Source: an uncultured Nitrosospira sp.
GTDB lineage: Bacteria > Nitrospirota > Nitrospiria > Nitrospirales > Nitrospiraceae
DNA length: 64,000 bases
Reading direction: 5' to 3'
Assembly (NCBI GenBank): GCA_900696515.1
Contig: CAADGK010000056.1
Location: forward strand, 1-64,000
Of the stretch, positions 34,281-43,119 are shown one piece after another; position 1 is the stretch's first letter; each line of letters begins with the position of its first letter. The translations under genes were made by a program, and so were the position numbers. The notes under the pieces were generated by a model that was not told the origin of the DNA, made no database searches, and saw only the letters and a list, made by a program, of their open reading frames with translations.

Positions 34281-34310
34281 TTGTCATTCAATGGTTTCCC
34301 GGCATACACT
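34281..34310 (+). promoter_or_regulatory. Candidate promoter of the DUF692-like gene
   Basis: TTGTCA (34281-34286) and TACACT (34305-34310) with 18-base spacing, 36 bases before the ATG at 34346. Confidence 0.4.
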
Positions 34311-34345
34311 AGGCGCGGATTGCGGCGCCGTCGGAAGGACCGAAG

Positions 34346-35833
34346 ATGGATTGCGGAGAGTCTGCTCATCGAGAATTCTTGCGTCGGGTTGAGGCGATTC
34401 CGTTGCATGGATTGGGGTTATCCGTCGATATCTATTCCCCGAATTTGCCTAGCTTGCGGCGAAGTCTACTCGAACGTCAAGTGCCACCGGCGTACTTCGA
34501 AATATTTCGGAATACGACGCGGGCCTTGGCGTCGACCAGGCGCGACATCGGCGATGCACGACTGACGTATCATGGCGAGGGCCTATGGATGACGCAACCT
34601 GGCGTCACGGAGTCCGAACTCTTTCGACAAGCCGTGGATGAAGCGGGTGAACATCTCCACGTTCTGCAGAGTGCGTGGCTTAATCACGAGTGTGCGGCGA
34701 AGTTCTTCGCGGGCCATTGTTACGGAACCTATTTGCCGCCGCTGTATACGCGAGGGAGTGCGGAGGTGGTGGCTGAAAATGCCATCGCCGTCCAACACCA
34801 GCTCGATCAACAAGGTTGCTTGTCGAATGGGAGCAGGCCATTGGTCCTGCTCGAAATGCCGCCGCTCACGTACTTTGTCGCGGGAACATTGCCCATCCCG
34901 GGGTTTTTTCATGTGATTTGTAACCGGGCGCCCTGCGGGCTTGTTCTTGATATCGGGCACCTCTGGACGGTGTATCGCTATACCGGAGCGCACCGGACAA
35001 TGTCGCTCCATCGATTCGTCGAGACATTTCTTGATACGTTCCCATTGGATCGGGTCGTCGAAATCCATGTGGCAGGGCTTGATATCCACGAATCAATCCG
35101 AGCGCATCGGTCTCAACGGGCAGCGGGAGCCGAAGATTCTGCATTGCCGGCTTGGACGGATGCCCATGAAGCTCCGATCCCGCCGGTTTTGTTCGAGATG
35201 CTTGATCAGGTGCTGTGTCACCCGCAGCTTGTCAACCTCAAGGGGTTGGCATTGGAAGTGGACACGAAACCGGCAGACATGATCGTGGACGAATTTGCCG
35301 CGTTCTCCCGACGCTATGCGCCGGTATTCCCGGAGGGAGGTGCCGGCAAGATGGCCGTCCCTATTCGTGAAACTCAACCGGCGCCGGAGCCTCTGCATTC
35401 AGCATCGACCAGGGAGACGATGGAAGAAGCCTATGAGCGCTATGTTCACGTCCTGTTGGGCAAGGCCGAGCCAAGCGGACCGGAATGGAGTCAGGATCCT
35501 GGGTGCACCCATGAGTTGGACCTCTATCGTTCCCTGTATCTTCCGTATGAAATCCTGCACTGGAGCGGTGAGGTTGAGGACATGTTTGTGGATTCGTGCC
35601 GCCTGCTTCGTGAACGGGGGATTGCATTGGAGGGATTTGTGACATTCTGGTTCCGCGACCCTCAGCCGCCGGCTGATCTCTATGATTTCTTTTTGTTAAA
35701 GGTGGATCGATTTGTCGCATTTATCCGTGAGGTGGCTCCCGACGTTGGGGAGCTGGCCGTAGCAGAAGCTGAAGGATTGCGTCAGGCCTATCGGCTTGCG
35801 AACGAGCCGCAGGAGACGTTGCAACTGAGCTGA
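34346..35833 (+). CDS. DUF692/MNIO-like protein
   Basis: A 495-residue protein resembling the multinuclear non-heme iron oxidase family (DUF692), TIM-barrel enzymes such as MbnB that modify ribosomal peptides. Motifs in the expected order: GLGLSVDIYSP near residue 23, LLEMPPLTYF near 165, LVLDIGHLWTVYRYTG near 200 (cf. the LLDxNN metal site) and EIHVAGLDIHE near 235. It is longer than typical members, with about 200 extra C-terminal residues, and divergent in metal-site detail. No precursor peptide, partner protein or transporter is seen nearby; dus starts 2 bases after its stop. The function is inferred from the fold only. Confidence 0.6.
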   Translation: MDCGESAHREFLRRVEAIPLHGLGLSVDIYSPNLPSLRRSLLERQVPPAYFEIFRNTTRALASTRRDIGDARLTYHGEGLWMTQPGVTESELFRQAVDEAGEHLHVLQSAWLNHECAAKFFAGHCYGTYLPPLYTRGSAEVVAENAIAVQHQLDQQGCLSNGSRPLVLLEMPPLTYFVAGTLPIPGFFHVICNRAPCGLVLDIGHLWTVYRYTGAHRTMSLHRFVETFLDTFPLDRVVEIHVAGLDIHESIRAHRSQRAAGAEDSALPAWTDAHEAPIPPVLFEMLDQVLCHPQLVNLKGLALEVDTKPADMIVDEFAAFSRRYAPVFPEGGAGKMAVPIRETQPAPEPLHSASTRETMEEAYERYVHVLLGKAEPSGPEWSQDPGCTHELDLYRSLYLPYEILHWSGEVEDMFVDSCRLLRERGIALEGFVTFWFRDPQPPADLYDFFLLKVDRFVAFIREVAPDVGELAVAEAEGLRQAYRLANEPQETLQLS

Positions 35834-35834
35834 T

Positions 35835-37010
35835 ATGAATTTCTGGGCACATCTTCCTCGACCGATTCTTGGCCTGTCTCCGATGGATGGGGTGACCGAC
35901 GCCTGCTTCCGGTCCGTCGTCGCTCGTCACGGAAGACCGGATGTGACGTTTACGGAGTTTACGCATGTCCATGACGTATGCCGCGGTCCGGAGATCCATT
36001 TGGAAACGCTTCGATACAGCGAGATTGAACGTCCGATCGTCGCACAGCTCTACGGGAACGATCCGGAGCTTTTCTATATGGCGGCACAAGCCGTCTGCGA
36101 ATTGGGATTCGACGGGTTGGATATCAATATGGGGTGTCCCTCGAAGAGTGTCGCGGCGTCGGGATCAGGTGCCGGCCTCATCCGTACACCCGAGTTGGCG
36201 CGCTCACTGATCCAGGCGGCCAAGCGTGGCATCGACGATTGGGCAGGTGGACAGACGCTTGAACAAGGCGGCTTCAAGTCTGCCCGCGTCGAGATCTTTG
36301 AACGAATGAATCGACGGCGTGGAGCGCAGCCGGTAAGCAGCCGAGAGCCTTTGCCGGTTTCCGTCAAAACCAGACTGGGGTACGAATCAGTGACGGTGGA
36401 GGCCTGGATGGAACAGCTCCTGATGGAGCAGCCCACGGTCATTTCCCTCCATGGGCGGACGCTGAAGCAGATGTATCGGGGGGCGGCAGATTGGTCGGCG
36501 ATCGCACGAGCCGTTTCGTTGGTACAGGGAACCGGAACCTTGCTCTTAGGGAACGGCGATATTCAGAGTCTCGATGACGTCCCGCGACGGGTCCGTGAAA
36601 CCGGCGTTGATGGGGTGCTCGTGGGACGGGGAGTCCTTGGCGCTCCCTGGTTCTTTCGCCCCAAGGAGTTGGTCCGGGGACAAACTTGTGACGTGATGGA
36701 GCCTGGAGCAGGCGTGCATCCCGAGGATGTTCCGCGGGATAGTCGTTTTGCCGTTCTGCTGGAACATGCCCGACAGTTTGTGGAGATCTTCGGGGACAGG
36801 CAGTTCTATCGCATGCGCAAGCATTTAGGATGGTATTGCAAAGGCTTTCCCCATGCCGCCTCCCTTCGCGCCCAGATGGTGAGAGTGTCTTCCGTTGAAG
36901 AGCTGCAGTCCGTACTCAACATGTTTCGCAACCAACCACAGACCATGGCGGAGCTGCCTCACGATGAATCAATTGATGAGACAGGTATGCTCGCATCACG
37001 ATGCAGCTAG
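35835..37010 (+). CDS. dus: tRNA-dihydrouridine synthase
   Basis: FMN enzyme of 391 residues reducing uridine to dihydrouridine in tRNA. It has the Dus start (LSPMDGVTDACFR), NMGCPSKSV with the catalytic cysteine, VSVKTRLGY, SLHGRTLKQMYRG and FMN-phosphate-binding NGDIQSLDD and GVLVGRGVLGAPW. About 40 residues (roughly 135-175) are inserted before the core lysine motif compared with usual DusB. It starts 2 bases after the DUF692-like gene and overlaps maf by 10 bases, so these three form one operon. Confidence 0.9.
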   Translation: MNFWAHLPRPILGLSPMDGVTDACFRSVVARHGRPDVTFTEFTHVHDVCRGPEIHLETLRYSEIERPIVAQLYGNDPELFYMAAQAVCELGFDGLDINMGCPSKSVAASGSGAGLIRTPELARSLIQAAKRGIDDWAGGQTLEQGGFKSARVEIFERMNRRRGAQPVSSREPLPVSVKTRLGYESVTVEAWMEQLLMEQPTVISLHGRTLKQMYRGAADWSAIARAVSLVQGTGTLLLGNGDIQSLDDVPRRVRETGVDGVLVGRGVLGAPWFFRPKELVRGQTCDVMEPGAGVHPEDVPRDSRFAVLLEHARQFVEIFGDRQFYRMRKHLGWYCKGFPHAASLRAQMVRVSSVEELQSVLNMFRNQPQTMAELPHDESIDETGMLASRCS

Positions 37011-37633
37011 TACTGGCCTCCGGCTCCCCTCGGCGCAAAGAGCTTCTTGCCCTGCTCGGTCTTTCGTTTGATATCTGCACATCCGAGTTCCCTGAGCATC
37101 CGGTCATGGGATGGTCGCCTCTTGAACAGGCCAAACACTTTGCTCGTGAAAAAGCGCGCGCCGTTGCCCGGGTGCGTCCGGGAGACCTCATTCTCGGCAG
37201 TGATACGGTTATCGAACTTGACGGACAGCTGTTGGGAAAACCCCTCGATCTTGCGGACGCCCGAACCATGCTGGGTCGGCTTGCCGGTCGGGGTCATCAG
37301 GTCCATACGGGAGTCGCAGTCTGCTGTCATGAGCTGGGAATCGACAGGGTGGAGGCGGCCACAACGCATGTGACCATGAAAACGGATATCGACGATGCCT
37401 ATGACCTGTATGTCGCCTCGCGGGAGCCGTTGGGAAAAGCCGGGGCTTATGCGATCCAAGGACTCGGCGGAGAGTTCGTGGAACGGATCGAGGGCGACTA
37501 CACCACCGTCGTAGGCCTGCCGCTAAAACTTGTCGCCGATCTCCTACGGTCAGTCGGGTATCCCATTCCGGTTGACATTGAGGAGCTGTATCGCCGCAAG
37601 CCTTATCCGAATTGGAGTGGCTTCGCGGTGTGA
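37001..37633 (+). CDS. maf: Maf-family nucleotide pyrophosphatase
   Basis: Maf/YhdE-type house-cleaning enzyme that hydrolyses non-canonical nucleoside triphosphates. Motifs ASGSPRRKELL at the start, SDTVIELDGQLLGKP near residue 67 and GKAGAYAIQG near 146 are characteristic. At 210 residues it has the normal length. The ATG overlaps the last codons of dus, indicating translational coupling. Confidence 0.92.
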   Translation: MQLVLASGSPRRKELLALLGLSFDICTSEFPEHPVMGWSPLEQAKHFAREKARAVARVRPGDLILGSDTVIELDGQLLGKPLDLADARTMLGRLAGRGHQVHTGVAVCCHELGIDRVEAATTHVTMKTDIDDAYDLYVASREPLGKAGAYAIQGLGGEFVERIEGDYTTVVGLPLKLVADLLRSVGYPIPVDIEELYRRKPYPNWSGFAV

Positions 37634-37723
37634 TTGCAAAGGCAGGGCGGTTCCCCTACAATGCGCTCCAGTCATCAGATTGAGGCTGTTCAGCCAGGTT
37701 CGTCGGGACTAGAGAGAGGGCCG

Positions 37724-38371
37724 ATGCCGTTTCGCTTCCGGGTCAGACTGGTACTTGGATTGATCGCAACTCTGGCAACAGGGGGCCATTGCGCATGGGC
37801 CATCGATGTGAATGTGTCTTCAGAAGAGGCCCACAAGGCGCTTGAAACCGGGCGGATCCCGATGGAAAAAGCCAATTCCCAGGACGAGGTGAAGAAGGTC
37901 CTTCAGCAGGCGTCGCTTGCCACACGCGTCGGCGCCGATCCAGAGACGGACTCCTGCGGGGCAAGCGCCGTCCTCCGGACGAAGCGGTATCGGCTTGAAG
38001 CCTTCGGCCGTCAGGAAGCAGCGGAGTCGAAGAAACGCAAAACGGACATCCGTATGCCGGAAGAGTTCATCAAGAAAGTGATGGACATGCCCAACATGGA
38101 GATTGAGGTGCAACTCTGCGGCGATGACGAGTACTTTGCCGAGGGCGCGCTGATCGAGCTCCAGCAAGGAGCGAAGCGGATCAAGGCCATCGACATCGGC
38201 AAGGCCGAGCGCGGGAGGAAAAATGAAACGAATGGTCCCGCGTTCCGGTCCCGCTTTACCGCACTTTTCGCCTATGAGCAATTCGATCCGAACGCCGCGT
38301 CCGTGTTCGTCGTGAACCTCCAAGACGGAAAAGAAATCAGAATCCCTGCCGAGTTTTCCAAAGTAAAATAA
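37724..38371 (+). CDS. Hypothetical exported protein
   Basis: A 215-residue protein with a signal peptide (RLVLGLIATLATGGHCAWA, cleavage before IDVN). Beta-rich parts near the C-terminus (FTALFAYEQFDPNAASVFVV) follow an alpha-helical and lysine-rich middle. No family recognised; only two cysteines remain in the mature part (CGAS and QLCGD). The start at 37724, after AGAGAGGG, is chosen over a longer frame beginning next to the maf stop. It lies after maf, with its role unknown. Confidence 0.65.
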   Translation: MPFRFRVRLVLGLIATLATGGHCAWAIDVNVSSEEAHKALETGRIPMEKANSQDEVKKVLQQASLATRVGADPETDSCGASAVLRTKRYRLEAFGRQEAAESKKRKTDIRMPEEFIKKVMDMPNMEIEVQLCGDDEYFAEGALIELQQGAKRIKAIDIGKAERGRKNETNGPAFRSRFTALFAYEQFDPNAASVFVVNLQDGKEIRIPAEFSKVK

Positions 38372-38411
38372 GTTCAATCTATCTCCTCCGCCTCTCTGTC
38401 ACCGTTCAACC

Positions 38412-38445
38412 CGACAGAGTCCCTGTCGCCTTAGGGGATCCTTTT
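38412..38445 (+). terminator. Weak terminator-like hairpin
   Basis: CGACAG (38412-38417) and CTGTCG (38423-38428) form a small stem, with a TTTTT run beginning near 38442. The distance to the run is long, so the terminator is doubtful. Confidence 0.3.
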
Positions 38446-38518
38446 TCTCGCACCATGGCTGGACTTGTCTTCCGAGTCTGCGGGTCTTTATGGTAGACGC
38501 CTGAACCGGGAGGCCCAC

Positions 38519-39526
38519 ATGAAAGTACTTGGCTATACACAGGCCCATGCGCTGGATGCATTTAGTCTTCGGCTGATGGAGTTGCCGGATCCGATTCCGA
38601 CCGGTTGCGAGGTCCTGGTTGAGGTCAAAGCGATCGGGTTAAATCCCATTGATTACAAGATTCGCTCACGCCGATCCGGGACGGACGGTCAACCGGTGAT
38701 TCTTGGTTGGGATGCCGCGGGGGTTGTGCGGGCTTGTGGCAATGGCGTGACGCATTTCAAGGTTGGGGACGAAGTGTTCTACAGCGGAGATCTCAATCGG
38801 GCGGGGTGCTATGCAAGCAGACAACTGGTGGATGAACGGCTTGTGGCCCTGAAGCCGGAGAATCTGTCGTTTGCCGAGGCTGCCGCTCTTCCATTAACAA
38901 GCCTCACCGCCTACGAGATGCTCTTTGAAAAGATGCGCCTCATCGGGCCTGATCGGCAGACGGTGCTCATCATAGGCGGCGCCGGAGGCGTCGGGTCACA
39001 GGCGATTCAATTGCTCAAGGTGAAAACTTCAATGACCGTCATTGCCACGGCCTCTCGACCGGATAGTAAACAGTGGGTGGCCAGGCTCGGCGCCGACCAT
39101 GTGGTGTCGCATCAGAATTTCGTCCAGGAGATTCGAGCCCTCGGCATGCAGTTTGTCGATTTCATTTTTAGTACGACCCACTCCGGCCAGCATTGGACCA
39201 ACATGGCCGAGATCATTGCCCCGTTCGGGGAAATCGGGCTCATTGACGATGCCGATGGGCTTGACATATCCCTCTTGAAACGAAAAGCCGTAAGTATCCA
39301 TTGGGAACTGATGTTCACCAAGTCGATGTTCGGCTATCTCATGGAGTCGCAGGGAAAGATTTTGTATGAGGTGAAGGATTTGATCGAGTCCGGCAGGATG
39401 CGCACGACGGCGAATCGGATATTGAACGGCCTGACCGCCGAGAATCTTCGAGCCGGCCACACCATGCTGGAACAGCATACCAACGTCGGCAAGGTGATCG
39501 TGGAGCTGTCACCAAACGGACAATGA
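38519..39526 (+). CDS. Zinc-type MDR oxidoreductase / quinone oxidoreductase
   Basis: A 335-residue medium-chain reductase without the zinc-binding cysteines of true alcohol dehydrogenases. The GroES-like N-terminal part (GLNPIDYKIRSRRSG) and the cofactor-binding part with GGAGGVGSQAIQL are typical of NADPH:quinone reductase-like enzymes (TIGR02817-type). GGGAGG precedes the ATG at 38519. Monocistronic; substrate unknown. Confidence 0.82.
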   Translation: MKVLGYTQAHALDAFSLRLMELPDPIPTGCEVLVEVKAIGLNPIDYKIRSRRSGTDGQPVILGWDAAGVVRACGNGVTHFKVGDEVFYSGDLNRAGCYASRQLVDERLVALKPENLSFAEAAALPLTSLTAYEMLFEKMRLIGPDRQTVLIIGGAGGVGSQAIQLLKVKTSMTVIATASRPDSKQWVARLGADHVVSHQNFVQEIRALGMQFVDFIFSTTHSGQHWTNMAEIIAPFGEIGLIDDADGLDISLLKRKAVSIHWELMFTKSMFGYLMESQGKILYEVKDLIESGRMRTTANRILNGLTAENLRAGHTMLEQHTNVGKVIVELSPNGQ

Positions 39527-39533
39527 TCGAGGA

Positions 39534-39554
39534 GGCCATGCCCGCCGCATGGCC
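39534..39554. terminator. Hairpin between convergent genes
   Basis: A perfect 8-bp stem GGCCATGC/GCATGGCC with loop CCGCC lies between the convergent oxidoreductase and CBS genes, only 7 bases after the former's stop. There is no U-run; it may protect transcript ends. Confidence 0.4.
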
Positions 39555-39577
39555 GATGAGGCGAGTCGGGTAGGGGC

Positions 39578-39961
39578 TTAGAACTCGTCGATGGACACCG
39601 GTCGAAGAAAGTCTCGAACCGACACCAGACCGATGAGTGCACCCCCTTTGGTCACTCCAAGGTGGAGGGTGCGGTGTTTATCCATGAGGTCGGCTGCTTC
39701 TGTTAATGGCCGCCGCTCTTCGATGCCGGGAACCGGACTGCTCATGATGGCATCAACCGGCACAAAGTACGATGCCTTCTCGGCTCCCACGAATTTCTTG
39801 ACGATGTCCGATTCGGTGACGATGCCGATGACTTTCGCTTTGTGCGTCACCAATACGCTTTCTACGTTGCAGGCTCTCATGAGTTTCGCCGCCTCGATGA
39901 CCGAGGTGCCAGCTTCCACTGTCACCGGTTCTGTCTGCATCAAGTTGCCGACTGTTACCAT
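39578..39961 (-). CDS. CBS-domain pair protein
   Basis: A 127-residue protein that is just two CBS repeats: residues 1-60 (MQTEPVTVEAGTSVIEAA and IGIVTESDIVKKFV) and 65-127 (IMSSPVPGIEERRPLTEA, then IGLVSVRDFL). Such stand-alone pairs bind adenosine-type nucleotides and regulate partners. No partner is adjacent; it is a second CBS protein in the window after the CBS-PilZ gene. Confidence 0.83.
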   Translation of the reverse strand: MVTVGNLMQTEPVTVEAGTSVIEAAKLMRACNVESVLVTHKAKVIGIVTESDIVKKFVGAEKASYFVPVDAIMSSPVPGIEERRPLTEAADLMDKHRTLHLGVTKGGALIGLVSVRDFLRPVSIDEF

Positions 39962-40102
39962 CTGCCCCTCCTTTTTATTGTTTGGTCGTGGACTGATGCT
40001 ATCAGCGCACGATTGCGTCGAGGTTAGGGGGACGTTACAGGGAGGTAAAGTTTCAATCGCGGAAGAGAGAGTTGTTTCGTGTGATCGTTGGAAGAGGGCG
40101 AC

Positions 40103-40732
40103 TCAATCGAACTCTTCCCATCCGCTCAGCCGGCTGCCTAAGACGAGCGTGCGCCTGGTAGTGGAAACCACAATGAGCCCATTGTCGTTGTCCACTCCCA
40201 GAATCTGTTCATGCACATCCAACGGCTTCGAAGCGAAGCCGCCGAGGAGTGGGGTGAATCCGACCGCGCGCTCATTGGTGATGAAGACTGCTCCATAATC
40301 GTTGCAGTACGATTGACGCACTTTTTCCCGTACGCCCAGGGATTCTTTAAGCCACAGGCCGTTGACGCCACGAAATCCGTACAGATCGTGGTCCGTTCTG
40401 ATTAGGGTGAAGGTGGGCAGGATCTTCCGTTCGAGGACTTTCTCGTTCACGCCCAATTCTATCTTGGTCCATGTCAGAGCACGGCTGGAAAACCCTAGGA
40501 GGCGACGAGACGTCACCACGATGCCGTTGAGTCCGCTTGCACCCGAGCTGAGCACCACTTCATGTGTACCCAACGGCATTTCCCTCCGGCCACTGAACTG
40601 GCTGTTCGCGACAGCGAAGCCTGATTCAACCCACACGGTCACCTCGGTGCCCATCTCCGTGGCCTGTGCCATGGCCGTCCAAGGTGAACAAGCCAGCAGG
40701 AGGAAGATCCCATAGCGGTGAAAGCTGGACAT
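40103..40732 (-). CDS. Exported protein with internal beta repeats
   Basis: A 209-residue protein with a signal peptide (FLLLACSPWTAMA). The mature part has four or five degenerate repeats of 30-40 residues, with a shared pattern: hydrophobic strand, TxxR, hydrophobic, GF, then a W/F, and LxVxExV at the end (VTSRRLLGFSS, ITNERAVGFTP). This looks like a beta-propeller or beta-solenoid. No catalytic motif recognised. It is downstream of the MsbA-like gene on the same strand, with a 114-base gap. Confidence 0.6.
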   Translation of the reverse strand: MSSFHRYGIFLLLACSPWTAMAQATEMGTEVTVWVESGFAVANSQFSGRREMPLGTHEVVLSSGASGLNGIVVTSRRLLGFSSRALTWTKIELGVNEKVLERKILPTFTLIRTDHDLYGFRGVNGLWLKESLGVREKVRQSYCNDYGAVFITNERAVGFTPLLGGFASKPLDVHEQILGVDNDNGLIVVSTTRRTLVLGSRLSGWEEFD

Positions 40733-40846
40733 GGCACGGTGATTATACCGTGCGTCGAAGTTGTGTTGGGGGAGGGTCAGCCGTTCAAGTTGAGTGTGTC
40801 ACAAGTGCCACAAGGCTGTCGTCCGGGAGAAGGCTGGGGCGATTCT

Positions 40847-42577
40847 TCAGGCGGTCGGCTCGTTGAGCCGGATGGTGTAGAGGTAGTGGTACAGTCCCTT
40901 GCGTTCCATCAATTGCGCATGCGTGCCTTCTTCCACCAACTGTCCCTTATCCAAGACCAGAATTCGGTCGGCGCGTTGGATGGTCGACAAACGGTGGGCG
41001 ACGACGAAGGTCGTGCGGCCCTCCATGAGGCGTTGGAGGGCTTCCTGTACCAGCCGTTCCGATTCAGTATCGAGCGATGACGTGGCCTCATCGAGCAAGA
41101 GAATGCGAGGATTCTTCAGAATGGCCCGAGCGATCGCGATTCGCTGGCGTTGACCACCCGACAGGTTGACTCCTTTCTCGCCCACCACGGTTTGGTACCC
41201 GTCCGGCAAGCCGGTGATGAAAGCATGTGCGTGGGCCGCTTGGCTTGCCTCTATCACAGTGGCTTCGTTGGCTTCTCTATTTCCATAGCGAATGTTGTCG
41301 AGGATGGTACCTCCGAACAAGATAGTTTCTTGCGGGACCAGTGCGATCTGTCGGTACCAACTGTCCAGCGTCACGTCCCGCAGATCACGGCCGTCGATGG
41401 TCAGATATCCTTCTATGGGATCATAGAACCGATGCAGCAGATTGATCACGGTGGTCTTTCCGGCCCCGGTCGGTCCGACGAAAGCCACCAATTCGCCTGG
41501 CTTGGCTTCGAATGACAGGCGAGTCAGCACGGGGTGGCGGCTGTCATAGCTGAAGGTGACGTTTTCCATCCGGATATGGCCTGCGATTGTTCCGAGCGCT
41601 TGCGCGGTTGGTCGATTGTCAATATCGGGCTTGGCGTCCAGGATCTCGAAGACCCGCTGGGTTGCCCCCTGCGCTTCCTTGATCTGGGTAAAGATCTTGG
41701 CCGCCGAGCTGAAGGGACCGATCAGGATGCCGGCAAACAACACGAAGGCGAAGAGATCACCCGGCGTGACCACGCCGTCGATGACCTGGCGGCCTCCGTA
41801 CCACAGGACGGCGGTGGCCGATGAGAAGGTCAGGAGACTGATGACGGGAATGAAGACAGCCATGATGCCGGCCCGACGGAGCGTCAAACGCAGCGTCTGC
41901 TCGACCTGATCTGCAAAACGGGTCTGTTCCCGCCGTGTCTGGACGAAGGATTTGACGATGCGAATGCCGGAAATAACTTCTTCGGTCAGGGTGCTGAGCG
42001 CGGCGGTGTGGTCTTGAATCGAAGTTGACAGGGATTTCAGCCGTCGGCCGAATATTTTTGAAACGATCACCAGCAGCGGGAGCAGGATGAGAATCAGCAG
42101 GCAAAGCCGCCAGTTCATCAGGAGAAGGAACGTAATGCCGCCGATGAAAGTCACGAGTTGCTTGATTCCGTCGATGGGGGTCTCCGTGACGAGGGATTGA
42201 ATGACGGTGACATCGGACATCAACCGGGAAAGTAACTCTCCCGTGCGTCGTCGAGCGAAAAAGCTGACGCTGAGCATTTGCATGTGACTGAAGAGATGTT
42301 TGCGAAAATCAGCCACGACGGTCTGGGAGACACAGGCAGTAAGATAACTGTGGCCCATCGAGCAGAGTCCCTGGAGAATCACCAGACCGAGGAACAGCCC
42401 GATGGAGCGCGTCATCCTGTCGGCATCATGCTGAACGGTGATGATATCCCAGAGCGTACCGGCCAGCCTCACCAAGGTGAGGTTGATCAGTGCAACTCCG
42501 GCCACTAAGAGCCCGGCCAGCAACAGGCGTGGTAAGTGGGGCCGAACGAAGGGCAGAAATCGCTTGAAGATCACCAT
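40847..42577 (-). CDS. ABC exporter, MsbA/lipid-flippase type
   Basis: A 576-residue half-transporter with six membrane helices and a full ATPase: Walker A GPTGAGKTT, Q-loop VPQET, signature LSGGQRQR, Walker B LLLDEATSSLD and H-loop VVAHRLST. It resembles MsbA-type lipid or multidrug exporters; whether it is the lipid A flippase cannot be told from sequence alone. It is a useful contrast with the eroded ABC domain at 23293. It is the first gene on the strand before the repeat protein. Confidence 0.85.
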   Translation of the reverse strand: MVIFKRFLPFVRPHLPRLLLAGLLVAGVALINLTLVRLAGTLWDIITVQHDADRMTRSIGLFLGLVILQGLCSMGHSYLTACVSQTVVADFRKHLFSHMQMLSVSFFARRRTGELLSRLMSDVTVIQSLVTETPIDGIKQLVTFIGGITFLLLMNWRLCLLILILLPLLVIVSKIFGRRLKSLSTSIQDHTAALSTLTEEVISGIRIVKSFVQTRREQTRFADQVEQTLRLTLRRAGIMAVFIPVISLLTFSSATAVLWYGGRQVIDGVVTPGDLFAFVLFAGILIGPFSSAAKIFTQIKEAQGATQRVFEILDAKPDIDNRPTAQALGTIAGHIRMENVTFSYDSRHPVLTRLSFEAKPGELVAFVGPTGAGKTTVINLLHRFYDPIEGYLTIDGRDLRDVTLDSWYRQIALVPQETILFGGTILDNIRYGNREANEATVIEASQAAHAHAFITGLPDGYQTVVGEKGVNLSGGQRQRIAIARAILKNPRILLLDEATSSLDTESERLVQEALQRLMEGRTTFVVAHRLSTIQRADRILVLDKGQLVEEGTHAQLMERKGLYHYLYTIRLNEPTA

Positions 42578-42675
42578 GGTGAGTCAGATAGTTCGGTCGA
42601 TGGTGACAGGAGGCGGTTGGTCCACGCCTCTCTCACGCGATATTAGGGCGACGGGAGACGGGTGGATGGACGAGG

Positions 42676-42900
42676 TTAGATCTGAACGATGGACTCGATC
42701 AGGTTCTTGTTGACCGCGACGTAATCCGCCTGGTCCTTCTCGTTGATGACCACGTCGGTGAGGCTAATGAACAGCCGTGCTTCTTCGTTGATCGCGTCGG
42801 ACACACGATGCCGCATCGGGGGTACCAGGAAGTCTCCCACGTAGGTACAACTGATTGTCCGTACGCGGATGCGAACTTTCTTGCCCTTGCCCTCGGACAC
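42676..42900 (-). CDS. Small conserved protein of unknown function
   Basis: A 74-residue protein starting MSEGKGKKVRIRVRTISC and continuing as a small beta-barrel-like sequence (SLTDVVINEKDQADY). No signal peptide or metal motif is seen. It resembles a small RNA-binding or LSm-like fold only in pattern; no family is assigned. It is 30 bases downstream of the 31-residue basic protein on the same strand and upstream of the ABC exporter. Confidence 0.55.
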   Translation of the reverse strand: MSEGKGKKVRIRVRTISCTYVGDFLVPPMRHRVSDAINEEARLFISLTDVVINEKDQADYVAVNKNLIESIVQI

Positions 42901-42930
42901 GGCCTTCTCCTCCCGCTGCGCAGGCTGAGC

Positions 42931-43026
42931 CTAGCTTTTCCGGCGAAGGAACTTTTGACGTTGGCGCAGCTTCTTGTATTTGTGCTTGCGCATTTTCTTT
43001 CGGCGTTTCTTCAAGACGCTTGACAT
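42931..43026 (-). CDS. AURKAIP1/COX24-type basic mini-protein
   Basis: A 31-residue very basic protein, MSSVLKKRRKKMRKHKYKKL at the start, then KFLRRKS at its end. The KKRRKKMRKHKYKK core is the AURKAIP1/COX24 domain (mitochondrial mS38 relative), and bacterial members such as bS22 bind the small ribosomal subunit. GGAG stands about nine bases upstream of the ATG at 43026, and the stop is TAG at 42931-42933. It is too short for most gene finders. It is the first in line of a small-gene cluster with the 74-residue protein. Confidence 0.8.
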   Translation of the reverse strand: MSSVLKKRRKKMRKHKYKKLRQRQKFLRRKS

Positions 43027-43105
43027 GCTTCGTATCTCCAAAGAAGGGGGAGTCTAAAAGCTTTTCAGGGAAAATGCAAGCTCACAGCACGCTTTTCCCC
43101 TGTGG

Positions 43106-43111
43106 TATACT
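43106..43111 (+). promoter_or_regulatory. -10 box of the lipoprotein-nadB unit
   Basis: TATACT lies only 8 bases before the ATG at 43120, so transcription would begin at or next to the start codon, making a leaderless or near-leaderless mRNA. No SD-like sequence precedes the ATG, which fits this. Confidence 0.4.
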
Positions 43112-43119
43112 GCCATCCT

